Assembly (NCBI RefSeq): GCF_947500975.1
Contig: NZ_CANMUE010000005.1
Location: 168,748 to 232,747, forward strand
DNA length: 64,000 nucleotides
Direction of reading: 5' to 3'
DNA from: an uncultured Polaribacter sp.
GTDB lineage: Bacteria; Bacteroidota; Bacteroidia; Flavobacteriales; Flavobacteriaceae
The notes beneath the pieces are model-generated. The model had not been told where the DNA came from, made no database searches, and saw nothing but the letters and a program-made list of their open reading frames with translations. The position numbers were made by a program, and so were the translations under genes. Numbering within the stretch: position 1 is the first letter of the stretch; every line of letters starts with the position of its first letter. This document shows positions 1-6,909 of the stretch, one piece after another.

Positions 1-164
1 CTTTACAAATGTTAGGAGGTTATGGTTATATGGAAGATTATCCGATGGCACGTTTATTAAGAGATAGTAGATTAGGGCCAATTGGAGGAGGAACATCTGA
101 AATTTTAAAAGAAATTATTGCAAAAATGATAATTGACGGTAAAGAATATAAGCCCGCAACTTAG
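1..164 (+). CDS. Acyl-CoA dehydrogenase, C-terminal fragment (5' end outside window)
   Basis: The reading frame starting at base 3 gives about 53 residues ending in TAG at 162-164. It contains [18 protein letters not shown] followed by a glycine-rich GGGTSEI motif. These mark the last helical domain of FAD-dependent acyl-CoA dehydrogenases, where the adenine of FAD and the dimer interface are contacted. The family oxidises acyl-CoA to enoyl-CoA in fatty-acid or branched-chain amino-acid breakdown. Substrate class cannot be told from the tail alone. A structured intergenic element follows about 50 bases after the stop. Confidence 0.9.
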   Translation, partial: LQMLGGYGYMEDYPMARLLRDSRLGPIGGGTSEILKEIIAKMIIDGKEYKPAT

Positions 165-215
165 TAAGAACGTTTTAAAGTGTTTAATTCTAAGTTATTT
201 TAAAACTGTTTTTAC

Positions 216-300
216 TTGGGCGTTTCCTAAAAAGGTCGGGCTTTTCACTATATCTTTTTTGTGAAAAACAAAAAAGGATGTCGTTTCAATCTCTAACGCA
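216..300 (+). repeat. Structured flavobacterial intergenic element, copy A
   Basis: The element begins GGGCGTTTCC (218-227) and ends CTAACGC. GCGTT (220-224) can pair with AACGC (295-299) to close it. Inside, ATCTTTTTTG (252-261) pairs with CAAAAAAGGAT (269-279), and a small CC/GG hairpin precedes GGTCGGGC (234-241). The layout matches, from memory, a common Bacteroidota intergenic element. A diverged relative lies at 59658-59806. Both sit just 3' of a plus-strand gene. Confidence 0.65.
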
Positions 301-335
301 AAATTGTAACTTCAAAAAATAATTTTAATTACTAA

Positions 336-365
336 TTGTCAATTCATAATTTGTAATTACATTTG
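336..365 (+). promoter_or_regulatory. rpsU promoter (Bacteroidota-type -33/-7)
   Basis: TACATTTG at 358-365 matches the TAnnTTTG -7 box, with TTG at 336-338 nineteen bases upstream. Transcription would start near 369. The leader then contains the hairpin AATAGTT/AACTATT (385-391 with 398-404). Confidence 0.7.
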
Positions 366-427
366 CAGTCCAAAAAATAAACCAAATAGTTTTTAATAAC
401 TATTCAAAATATAAAGATACTATGAAG

Positions 428-434
428 GGAGGTG
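428..434 (+). promoter_or_regulatory. Strong Shine-Dalgarno site of rpsU
   Basis: GGAGGTG at 428-434 is an extended match to the 16S 3' end, seven bases before the ATG at 442. Other genes in this window lack comparable sites and have A-rich start regions. In Bacteroidota, bS21 (the rpsU product) helps sequester the anti-Shine-Dalgarno sequence, so this site fits autoregulation. Confidence 0.9.
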
Positions 435-441
435 CAAACTT

Positions 442-639
442 ATGTTAATTATACCTGTAAAAGAAGGAGAGAATATAGATAGAGCTTTAAAACGTTACAA
501 ACGAAAATTTGATCGTACAAAGACTATGAAGAACTTGCGTAACAGAAAAAACTTTACGAAGCCATCTGTAGCTAAAAGAGCTCAAAGAATTAAAGCGTCT
601 TATGTTCAAAGATTAAGAACACAAGAAGAAGTAGGTTAG
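442..639 (+). CDS. rpsU: 30S ribosomal protein bS21
   Basis: 65 residues, the normal size for bS21. The start MLIIPVKEGENIDRALKRYK and the later basic stretch are diagnostic. The protein binds the 30S platform near the 3' end of 16S rRNA. In Bacteroidota it contributes to the pocket that hides the anti-Shine-Dalgarno sequence, which explains why most genes here lack such sites. The ATG at 442 is fixed by the exceptional GGAGGTG seven bases upstream. A perfect 15-bp inverted repeat and T run follow (673-707), so it is probably expressed as its own unit rather than with the recombinase downstream. Confidence 0.97.
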   Translation: MLIIPVKEGENIDRALKRYKRKFDRTKTMKNLRNRKNFTKPSVAKRAQRIKASYVQRLRTQEEVG

Positions 640-672
640 TAAAACTATAACTTTAACTAATTCTTAAAATAT

Positions 673-707
673 AAATCTCGTATTGAATTTTCAATACGAG
701 ATTTTTT
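673..707 (+). terminator. Rho-independent terminator of rpsU
   Basis: The arms at 673-687 and 690-704 are a perfect 15-bp inverted repeat (AAATCTCGTATTGAA and its complement), followed by a T run. It ends the rpsU transcript about 45 bases before the recombinase start. Confidence 0.9.
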
Positions 708-752
708 ATGCGCTAAATTTTGTAAATTTACAAACAACGAATAACGAACAAC

Positions 753-1646
753 TTGATAGCTTCATTTTTAGATTATTTATCTCTTGAGAAAAAGTATTCT
801 GTACATACCATTACAGCTTATAAAAACGATTTAATTTCTTTTAGAGATTTTTGTCTTACAGAATTTAATGAAGAAAACTTATTAGAAATACATTACAATC
901 AAATAAGAAGTTGGATTATTAGTTTGGTAGATTTAGGAATATCAAACAAAAGTATCAATAGAAAAATTAGCTCTTTAAAATCATTTTATAAATATCTTCA
1001 AAAAACAAAACAATTAGATTTAAATCCGTTAGCAAAACATAGGGCTTTAAAAGTTGAAAAAAAAGTACAAGTTCCGTTTACGTCTAAAGAAATAAATAAT
1101 GTAATTAATTCATTTGCAGAAAACAATTTTAAATCAGTACGAAATAAACTAATTGTAGAATTATTTTATTCAACTGGAATGCGAAGAGCTGAGTTAATTA
1201 ATATTAAAGAAAGTGATGTTAGAGTTGCTAATAAAGCCATAAAAGTTTTAGGAAAAAGAAATAAAGAACGGTTTGTGCCTATCTTACCATCTGTAATTGA
1301 AACGATTAATAAGTATCAGAAATTAAAGATGGATATTTTAAGTACAAGTGATGCTTTTTTTGTTACAGAAAAAGGAAACAAAATTTACGAAACACTTGTT
1401 TACCGAATTATAAATTCGTATTTTAGTAACGTTTCTTCGAAGGTAAAAAAGAGTCCACATATATTAAGGCATTCTTTTGCAACACATCTTTTAAATGAAG
1501 GAGCAGATTTAAATTCGGTTAAAGAATTGCTAGGGCATTCTAGTTTAGCCTCAACTCAAGTCTATACCCATAATAGTTTAGATGCGATAAAAAAAGTGTA
1601 TAACCAGGCTCACCCTAGGAGCGCTAAAAAAAAGAATGATTTATGA
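753..1646 (+). CDS. Tyrosine recombinase XerC/XerD family
   Basis: 297 residues, the normal length for Xer recombinases. The SAM-like N-terminal core-binding domain covers about 1-90 (LEKKYSVHTITAYKNDL) and the catalytic domain about 105-285. Catalytic residues are visible: R144 in TGMRR, K168 in GKRNKER, H236 and R239 in HILRH, H262 in LLGHSS, and nucleophile Y271 in QVYTH. It should resolve chromosome dimers at dif with a partner Xer. XerC and XerD cannot be separated from sequence alone. The start is TTG at 753; no ATG allows a full N-terminal domain. The stop overlaps the next gene's ATG by 4 bases, so translation is coupled to the hibernation factor. Confidence 0.93.
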   Translation: MIASFLDYLSLEKKYSVHTITAYKNDLISFRDFCLTEFNEENLLEIHYNQIRSWIISLVDLGISNKSINRKISSLKSFYKYLQKTKQLDLNPLAKHRALKVEKKVQVPFTSKEINNVINSFAENNFKSVRNKLIVELFYSTGMRRAELINIKESDVRVANKAIKVLGKRNKERFVPILPSVIETINKYQKLKMDILSTSDAFFVTEKGNKIYETLVYRIINSYFSNVSSKVKKSPHILRHSFATHLLNEGADLNSVKELLGHSSLASTQVYTHNSLDAIKKVYNQAHPRSAKKKNDL

Positions 1647-1951
1647 AAGTATTCATCCAGTCAGTAAATTTTAATGCAGATAAAGATTTAATAGCATTTG
1701 TAGAAAAAAAAGTAGGTGCACTTGTAAAATTTCATGACAAAATTGTAGATGCAGAGGTTTTTTTAAAAGTACAGAACACAAGTGATAAAGAAAATAAGAT
1801 TACAGAAATAAAAATGAATATCCCTGGACAAGAGTTAATTGTTAAGAGAGATAGTAGGGTTTTTGAAGAAGGGGTTAATTCTGCAGTAGAATCTTTGAAA
1901 AGACAGTTAAAAAAATCTAAGGAAAAACATAGAGATTCATTAATTTCATAA
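1643..1951 (+). CDS. hpf: Ribosome hibernation-promoting factor / sigma-54 modulation protein (short HPF)
   Basis: 102 residues forming a single S30AE domain: it starts MKVFIQSVNFNADKDLIAFV and has the basic helix SLKRQLKKSKEKHRD at the end. Short HPF/YfiA proteins sit in the 30S decoding centre, block mRNA and tRNA binding, and drive or stabilise inactive ribosomes in slow growth. It lacks the C-terminal dimerisation domain of long HPF. The ATG overlaps the recombinase stop (ATGA at 1643-1646), indicating translational coupling. Its position right before the tRNA-tuf-rpoBC supercluster is suggestive, but no shared transcript is implied, since a new promoter lies at about 2003. Confidence 0.92.
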   Translation: MKVFIQSVNFNADKDLIAFVEKKVGALVKFHDKIVDAEVFLKVQNTSDKENKITEIKMNIPGQELIVKRDSRVFEEGVNSAVESLKRQLKKSKEKHRDSLIS

Positions 1952-2002
1952 AAAAAAATAAAAAAATAATTGTAAAATGTTTTAGAATAAAAAAAAACTT
2001 TA

Positions 2003-2030
2003 TACATTTGCAATCCGTTAGAAATAGCGG
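2003..2030 (+). promoter_or_regulatory. Promoter and leader hairpin of the tRNA-tuf operon
   Basis: TACATTTG at 2003-2010 is a perfect TAnnTTTG -7 box. The presumed start lies in CAATCC. It is followed at once by CCGTTA-GAAA-TAGCGG (2015-2030), a 6-bp stem with a GAAA tetraloop. Confidence 0.75.
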
Positions 2031-2052
2031 GTTGTTTTTTTTGCAACAAAAA

Positions 2053-2126
2053 GCCGATGTAGCTCAGCTGGCTAGAGCAGCTGATTTGTAATCAGCAGGT
2101 CGTGGGTTCGAGTCCCTCCATCGGCT
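2053..2126 (+). tRNA. tRNA-Thr(UGU)
   Basis: 74 bases. Acceptor arms GCCGATG and CATCGGC pair fully, and the anticodon loop TTTGTAA gives anticodon TGT. The T-arm GGTTCGAGTCC is normal. CCA is not encoded. First of four clustered tRNAs ahead of tuf. Confidence 0.97.
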
Positions 2127-2164
2127 CAAAAAAAACAAAAGTTCATTAAAATAGTGATTTTACA

Positions 2165-2246
2165 GGGGAGATACTCAAGCGGCCAACGAGGACGGACTGT
2201 AACTCCGTTGACTATGTCTTCGCAGGTTCGAATCCTGCTCTCCCCA
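2165..2246 (+). tRNA. tRNA-Tyr(GUA)
   Basis: 82 bases, class II with a long variable arm. Acceptor GGGGAGA pairs with TCTCCCC, discriminator A, and anticodon loop CTGTAAC gives GTA. The 3' CCA is not encoded. Confidence 0.96.
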
Positions 2247-2260
2247 CAAAATCACATATT

Positions 2261-2333
2261 GCGAAAGTAGCTCAGTTGGTAGAGCGTCAGCCTTCCAAGC
2301 TGAATGTCGCCGGTTCGAACCCGGTCTTTCGCT
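2261..2333 (+). tRNA. tRNA-Gly(UCC)
   Basis: 73 bases. Acceptor GCGAAAG pairs with CTTTCGC. Anticodon stem TCAGC/GCTGA encloses CTTCCAA, giving anticodon TCC. It lies 14 bases after tRNA-Tyr in one transcription unit. Confidence 0.97.
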
Positions 2334-2350
2334 CAAATTAAATCAACCAA

Positions 2351-2423
2351 GCCGGTGTAGCTCAGTTGGTAGAGCGCATCCTTGGTAGGGATGAGGTCAT
2401 GGGTTCAAATCCCATCATTGGCT
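2351..2423 (+). tRNA. tRNA-Thr(GGU)
   Basis: 73 bases. Acceptor GCCGGTG pairs with CATTGGC, including G-U pairs. Anticodon loop TTGGTAG gives GGT. It is the last tRNA before tuf, 63 bases upstream of its ATG. Confidence 0.96.
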
Positions 2424-2486
2424 CATTTAAAAAAGTATTAAATTAGACACTAAATATATTTAAACTAAGAATTAAAATCAATAATT

Positions 2487-3674
2487 ATGGCAAAAGGAAC
2501 TTTTGACCGTTCGAAACCACACTTAAATATTGGTACTATCGGACACGTAGATCACGGTAAAACAACTTTAACTGCGGCTATTACTAAAGTATTAGCTGAT
2601 GCAGGATTCTCTGAAGCTAGATCTTTTGATCAGATTGATAATGCACCAGAAGAAAAAGAAAGAGGTATTACAATTAATACTTCTCATGTAGAGTATCAGA
2701 CTGCTAATCGTCACTATGCGCATGTTGACTGTCCTGGTCACGCGGATTATGTGAAGAACATGGTTACAGGTGCTGCTCAAATGGATGGTGCTATTTTAGT
2801 AGTTGCGGCTACGGATGGTCCTATGCCACAAACTAGAGAGCATATCTTATTAGGTCGTCAGGTAGGTATTCCACGTATCGTTGTTTTCTTAAACAAAGTG
2901 GATATGGTTGATGATGAAGAGCTTTTAGAATTAGTGGATATGGAGGTTAGAGAGTTGTTATCTTTCTATGAGTATGATGGAGATAATGGTCCTGTGGTTT
3001 CAGGTTCTGCTTTGGGAGCTTTAAATGGTGAAGAAAAGTGGGTTAATACTGTTTTAGAATTGATGGAGCAGGTTGATGCATGGATTGAAGAGCCGTTAAG
3101 AGAGGTTGATAAAGATTTCTTAATGCCAGTTGAGGATGTGTTTTCTATTACAGGTCGTGGTACAGTAGCAACTGGACGTATCGAAACTGGAATTGCAAAT
3201 ACTGGAGATGTTGTTGATATTATTGGTATGGGAGCTGAAAAAATGACTTCTACTATTACAGGTATCGAAATGTTCCGTCAAATCTTAGATAGAGGTGAGG
3301 CTGGAGATAATGCAGGTATCTTATTAAGAGGTATTGCAAAAGAAGATATAAAAAGAGGTATGGTAATCTGTAAGCCAGGTTCAGTAACTCCACATGCTAA
3401 ATTTAAAGCAGAGGTTTATATTCTTAAGAAAGAAGAAGGTGGTCGTCATACACCATTCCATAACAACTATCGTCCTCAGTTCTATGTTAGAACTACAGAT
3501 GTAACAGGTACTATTAACTTACCTTCAGGAGTTGAAATGGTAATGCCAGGAGATAACTTAACAATTACTGTAGACTTAATTCAAGCTATTGCATTAAACG
3601 TAGGTTTACGTTTTGCAATCCGTGAAGGAGGTAGAACAGTAGGTGCAGGTCAGGTAACTGAATTATTAGACTAA
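2487..3674 (+). CDS. tuf: Elongation factor Tu
   Basis: 395 residues, full length. The G domain shows P-loop GHVDHGKTT (about 19-27), the switch region [21 protein letters not shown] (G3) and NKVD (G4). Domains 2 and 3 follow, with [13 protein letters not shown] and the C-terminal [18 protein letters not shown]-Tu delivers aminoacyl-tRNA to the ribosomal A site as a GTP complex. It lies in the same transcription unit as the four upstream tRNAs. Spaces are short, and a strong hairpin at 3709-3737 separates it from tRNA-Trp and secE. Codon choice includes more C-ending codons than neighbouring genes, as expected for a highly expressed gene. Confidence 0.99.
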   Translation: MAKGTFDRSKPHLNIGTIGHVDHGKTTLTAAITKVLADAGFSEARSFDQIDNAPEEKERGITINTSHVEYQTANRHYAHVDCPGHADYVKNMVTGAAQMDGAILVVAATDGPMPQTREHILLGRQVGIPRIVVFLNKVDMVDDEELLELVDMEVRELLSFYEYDGDNGPVVSGSALGALNGEEKWVNTVLELMEQVDAWIEEPLREVDKDFLMPVEDVFSITGRGTVATGRIETGIANTGDVVDIIGMGAEKMTSTITGIEMFRQILDRGEAGDNAGILLRGIAKEDIKRGMVICKPGSVTPHAKFKAEVYILKKEEGGRHTPFHNNYRPQFYVRTTDVTGTINLPSGVEMVMPGDNLTITVDLIQAIALNVGLRFAIREGGRTVGAGQVTELLD

Positions 3675-3708
3675 TATTTAATTAGTTTTTTAATTAATAA
3701 TATAATAA

Positions 3709-3737
3709 GGGTGTTCCGTTTTTAACGGAACGCCTTT
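3709..3737 (+). terminator. Terminator or attenuator after tuf
   Basis: GGTGTTCCGTT (3710-3720) pairs with AACGGAACGCC (3724-3734) over 11 bp with one G-U pair, then TTT. The T tract is short, so partial read-through into tRNA-Trp-secE-nusG is likely. Confidence 0.75.
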
Positions 3738-3752
3738 ATCAATGAATAAGAA

Positions 3753-3824
3753 ACGGACGTAGTTCAGCGGTAGAGCACTGGTCTCCAAAACCAGGTGTCG
3801 GGAGTTCGAATCTCTCCGTCCGTG
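3753..3824 (+). tRNA. tRNA-Trp(CCA)
   Basis: 72 bases. Acceptor ACGGACG pairs with CGTCCGT, with discriminator G as expected for Trp. Anticodon stem CTGGT/ACCAG encloses CTCCAAA, giving CCA. It lies directly upstream of secE, a common bacterial arrangement. Confidence 0.97.
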
Positions 3825-3845
3825 CAAATTAAATATAATAGTAAG

Positions 3846-4034
3846 ATGAATTTTATACAATATATAAAGGATTCTTTTGAAGAGTTAAATAACCATATGA
3901 CATGGATCTCTAAAGAAGATGCGCAAAAAACTACGGTAACTGTGGCGGTTTTTACAATTATATTTGCTTTATCAGTTGCAGGTATTGACTACGTTTTTCA
4001 AACTGGATTAGATAACTTTTTTAAATTATTTTAA
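3846..4034 (+). CDS. secE: Preprotein translocase subunit SecE
   Basis: 62 residues from ATG 3846 (MNFIQYIKDSFEEL). SecE is the small clamp subunit of the SecYEG channel in the inner membrane. The conserved cytoplasmic amphipathic helix (SFEELNNHMTWISKEDA) precedes one transmembrane segment at about 33-55. An upstream in-frame start exists at 3795 but lies inside tRNA-Trp and would add tRNA-encoded residues, so it is rejected. It sits in the classic secE-nusG order, with five bases to nusG. Confidence 0.95.
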   Translation: MNFIQYIKDSFEELNNHMTWISKEDAQKTTVTVAVFTIIFALSVAGIDYVFQTGLDNFFKLF

Positions 4035-4039
4035 AGATT

Positions 4040-4588
4040 ATGGCTGATTCAGTAATGAAATGGTATGTTGTAAGAGCAATTGGTGGGCAAGAAAATAAAG
4101 TGAAGGCCTATATAGAAACAGAAATTTCTAGAGTAGGTTTATCTGATTATGTTAGCCAAGTAATAGTACCAACTGAAAAGGTTGTTCAAATTAGAAACGG
4201 TAAAAAAGTAAATAGAGAAAAAGTTTACTTTCCTGGTTATATTATGGTTGAAGCAAATCTTTCAGGAGAGGTGCCTCATGTTATAAAATCAATAACTGGA
4301 GTAATTGGTTTTTTAGGAGAAACTAAAGGAGGTGAACCAGTACCAATGCGTAAGTCTGAAGTAAACAGAATGTTAGGTAAGGTTGATGAGCTTTCTGTAC
4401 AAGAAGAAAATGTGTCAATTCCTTTTAATATAGGTGAAACTGTAAAGGTTGTAGATGGTCCTTTTAATGGATTTGACGGAACTATAGAAAAAGTTAATGA
4501 AGAAAAGCGTAAACTTGAAGTAATGGTGAAAATATTCGGAAGAAAAACACCACTAGAGTTAAGTTATATGCAAGTAGAAAAAATATAA
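4040..4588 (+). CDS. nusG: Transcription termination/antitermination protein NusG
   Basis: 182 residues. The NGN domain covers about 8-120 (KWYVVRAIGGQENKVKAYIE, then YFPGYIMVEANL). A C-terminal KOW domain covers about 128-182 with the VKVVDGPFNGFDGTI motif. NusG binds the RNA polymerase clamp, suppresses pausing and bridges to ribosomal S10 or Rho. It is five bases after secE and is followed by a 71-base gap before rplK. Confidence 0.98.
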   Translation: MADSVMKWYVVRAIGGQENKVKAYIETEISRVGLSDYVSQVIVPTEKVVQIRNGKKVNREKVYFPGYIMVEANLSGEVPHVIKSITGVIGFLGETKGGEPVPMRKSEVNRMLGKVDELSVQEENVSIPFNIGETVKVVDGPFNGFDGTIEKVNEEKRKLEVMVKIFGRKTPLELSYMQVEKI

Positions 4589-4659
4589 TTGTTACCAAAT
4601 ATATATACCGATTTATTTTTTGGCTTCCAACTTAAAATAAATCATTAAACATTTTTAAA

Positions 4660-5097
4660 ATGGCAAAAGAAGTTAGTAAAGTAGTTAAGTTACAAGTAAG
4701 GGGAGGCGCAGCGAATCCATCGCCGCCGGTTGGACCCGCTTTAGGAGCTGCTGGTGTTAACATTATGGAGTTCTGTAAACAGTTTAATGCAAGAACGCAA
4801 GACAAACAAGGTAAAGTTTTACCTGTTGTTATTACTGTTTTCAAAGACAAGTCTTTCGACTTTGTTGTAAAAACTCCTCCTGCAGCAGTTCAGTTACTAG
4901 AAGCGGCCAAAATTAAAAAAGGTTCAGGAGAACCAAACAGGAAAAAAGTAGCATCAGTTACTTGGGATCAAATTAAAGTAATTGCAGAAGATAAAATGGT
5001 AGATTTAAATGCCTTTGAAATTTCTTCAGCAATGCGTATGATTGCAGGTACAGCACGTTCTATGGGATTAACAGTAAAAGGTGATGCACCAGCATAA
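4660..5097 (+). CDS. rplK: 50S ribosomal protein uL11
   Basis: 145 residues. The N-terminal domain has the proline-rich [20 protein letters not shown], and the C-terminal rRNA-binding domain ends with [18 protein letters not shown]11 binds the GTPase-associated region of 23S rRNA at the stalk base. It is first in the rplK-rplA-rplJ-rplL order. In other bacteria L1 represses this operon at a site near rplK; the 71-base gap upstream is the place to look, but I cannot draw a convincing L1 hairpin there. Confidence 0.98.
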   Translation: MAKEVSKVVKLQVRGGAANPSPPVGPALGAAGVNIMEFCKQFNARTQDKQGKVLPVVITVFKDKSFDFVVKTPPAAVQLLEAAKIKKGSGEPNRKKVASVTWDQIKVIAEDKMVDLNAFEISSAMRMIAGTARSMGLTVKGDAPA

Positions 5098-5117
5098 ACT
5101 TTATAAAAAGTAGTAAA

Positions 5118-5807
5118 ATGGCAAAATTAACAAAAAAGCAAAAAGAAGCTCACGCGAAGTTAGATCGTTCTCAATCGTATGATTTAGCATCAGCTTCATC
5201 GCTAGTCAAAGACATTACCAATGTAAAGTTTGATGCATCAGTAGATTTAGCAATACGTTTAGGAGTAGATCCACGTAAAGCTAATCAAATGGTTAGAGGT
5301 GTAGTAACATTACCTCACGGAACTGGTAAAGATGTAAAAGTTTTAGCATTAGTAACTCCAGATAAAGAAGCAGAAGCTACAGCAGCAGGTGCTGATTATG
5401 TTGGATTAGATGAGTACCTTCAAAAAATTAAAGGAGGATGGACAGATGTAGATGTAATTATTACAATGCCAAGTGTAATGGGTAAATTAGGTCCTTTAGG
5501 TAGAGTTTTAGGTCCTAGAGGTTTAATGCCAAACCCAAAGACAGGTACTGTAACAATGGATGTTGCAAAAGCTGTACAGGATGTAAAAGCTGGTAAAATT
5601 GATTTTAAAGTTGATAAAACAGGAATCATCCACGCTTCAATTGGAAAAGTATCTTTTGATGCTAAAAAAATTGAAGAAAATGCAAACGAGTTAATACAAA
5701 CAATTATTAAATTAAAACCTACAACTGCAAAAGGAACGTATGTAAAAAGCGTTTTTATGTCTAGTACAATGAGTCCTAGTATTGCTGTTGAAGTAAAAGC
5801 TGTTTAA
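5118..5807 (+). CDS. rplA: 50S ribosomal protein uL1
   Basis: 229 residues, full length. It contains the conserved [20 protein letters not shown] region and the NPKTGTVT motif, which contact helix 76-77 of 23S rRNA in the mobile L1 stalk. It begins 20 bases after rplK, and 17 bases separate it from rplJ. In many bacteria L1 also binds its own mRNA to repress the rplKA pair. Confidence 0.98.
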   Translation: MAKLTKKQKEAHAKLDRSQSYDLASASSLVKDITNVKFDASVDLAIRLGVDPRKANQMVRGVVTLPHGTGKDVKVLALVTPDKEAEATAAGADYVGLDEYLQKIKGGWTDVDVIITMPSVMGKLGPLGRVLGPRGLMPNPKTGTVTMDVAKAVQDVKAGKIDFKVDKTGIIHASIGKVSFDAKKIEENANELIQTIIKLKPTTAKGTYVKSVFMSSTMSPSIAVEVKAV

Positions 5808-5824
5808 TACGTTAAATTATAATT

Positions 5825-6340
5825 ATGACTAGAGAAGAGAAATCACAAGTAATACAAGATTTAACAGCAACATTAGCAGATACAAATACTTTATATTTAG
5901 CTGATATATCTGGATTAAATGCAGATACAACCTCTAATTTACGTAGAGCTTGTTTTAAAGCAGGTATTCAGTTATCAGTTGTTAAAAACACGTTACTTGC
6001 GAAAGCAATGGAAGCATCAGACAAAGATTTTGGTGATCTTCCAACAACATTAAAAGGTAATACTTCTATGATGATTTCTGAAGCAGCAAATGCTCCAGCA
6101 AAATTAATCAAAGAATTCAGAAAAAAATCTCAAAAGCCATTATTAAAAGGTGCTTTTGCAGAAGAATCTGTATATATTGGAGATGAACAATTAGATGCTT
6201 TAGTAGATATTAAATCTAGAGAAGAATTAATTGGGGATATCATTGGATTATTACAATCACCAGCTAAAAATGTTATTTCAGCATTACAATCAGGTGGTCA
6301 AACACTTTCAGGTATTATTAAGACTTTATCTGAAAAATAA
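5825..6340 (+). CDS. rplJ: 50S ribosomal protein uL10
   Basis: 171 residues. The N-terminal rRNA-binding domain carries RRACFKAGIQLSVVKNTLL, and the C-terminal helix anchors L7/L12 dimers. It forms the stalk base with L11. The gap to rplA is only 17 bases, so the long L10 leader known in some other phyla is absent here. The rplL gene follows after 47 bases. Confidence 0.97.
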   Translation: MTREEKSQVIQDLTATLADTNTLYLADISGLNADTTSNLRRACFKAGIQLSVVKNTLLAKAMEASDKDFGDLPTTLKGNTSMMISEAANAPAKLIKEFRKKSQKPLLKGAFAEESVYIGDEQLDALVDIKSREELIGDIIGLLQSPAKNVISALQSGGQTLSGIIKTLSEK

Positions 6341-6387
6341 TTACGCGCACAAATAAACTATAATAAACAAAATTAAAAACAAGTAAA

Positions 6388-6762
6388 ATGGCAGATTTAA
6401 AAGATTTCGCAGAACAATTAGTTAACTTAACAGTAAAAGAAGTTAATGAATTAGCTACTATCTTAAAAGATGAATATGGTATTGAGCCAGCAGCAGCAGC
6501 TGTAGCTGTAGCAGGTCCAGCAGCAGGAGGAGATGCGGCAGCTGATGAACAAACTGAATTTGATGTTATCTTAACAGCAGCAGGAGGTTCTAAATTAGCA
6601 GTTGTAAAATTAGTTAAAGAATTAACTGGTTTAGGTTTAAAAGAAGCTAAAGGTATCGTTGATAGCGCGCCAGCAGCAGTAAAAGAAGGAGTATCTAAAG
6701 ATGAGGCTGAAGGTCTTAAAAAATCTTTAGAAGAAGCAGGTGCTGAAGTAGAGCTTAAGTAA
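6388..6762 (+). CDS. rplL: 50S ribosomal protein bL12 (L7/L12)
   Basis: 124 residues: N-terminal dimerisation helices (about 1-32), an alanine/glycine-rich hinge (about 33-52), and the C-terminal factor-binding domain with [21 protein letters not shown]7/L12 dimers recruit and stimulate translational GTPases. Two strong hairpins follow in the gap to rpoB, so the stalk proteins can be made in excess over RNA polymerase. Confidence 0.98.
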   Translation: MADLKDFAEQLVNLTVKEVNELATILKDEYGIEPAAAAVAVAGPAAGGDAAADEQTEFDVILTAAGGSKLAVVKLVKELTGLGLKEAKGIVDSAPAAVKEGVSKDEAEGLKKSLEEAGAEVELK

Positions 6763-6770
6763 TTCTTGCT

Positions 6771-6797
6771 CCCGATTTCGATTTTTTTCGAAACGGG
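6771..6797 (+). terminator. First hairpin between rplL and rpoB
   Basis: CCCG-A-TTTCG (6771-6780) pairs with CGAAA-CGGG (6789-6797) with one bulged A. The T run lies in the loop rather than after the stem. It may be a processing site or pause rather than a full terminator. Confidence 0.6.
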
Positions 6798-6809
6798 AAA
6801 ACAAATATA

Positions 6810-6848
6810 GGTTTAGGTACTAAAAAATTATTTTTTTAGTCCTAAACC
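6810..6848 (+). terminator. Second hairpin between rplL and rpoB (attenuator candidate)
   Basis: GGTTTAGG (6810-6817) and ACTAAAAAA (6819-6827) pair with TTTTTTAGT and CCTAAACC (6832-6848), giving 17 base pairs with one bulge. No long T run follows, so partial termination or RNase processing is more likely than a full stop. Confidence 0.7.
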
Positions 6849-6909
6849 ATTTTGTGTATATATTAGTTATTTATTTTAATTAAGATTTTAATCAAAAATA
6901 CATTCTCTT

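Noticed and set aside
3795..3845. Upstream in-frame start for secE
   Set aside because: It lies inside tRNA-Trp, and the family begins at the ATG at 3846.
4589..4659. L1-binding leader before rplK
   Set aside because: No hairpin resembling the L1 site could be drawn with confidence in the 71-base gap.
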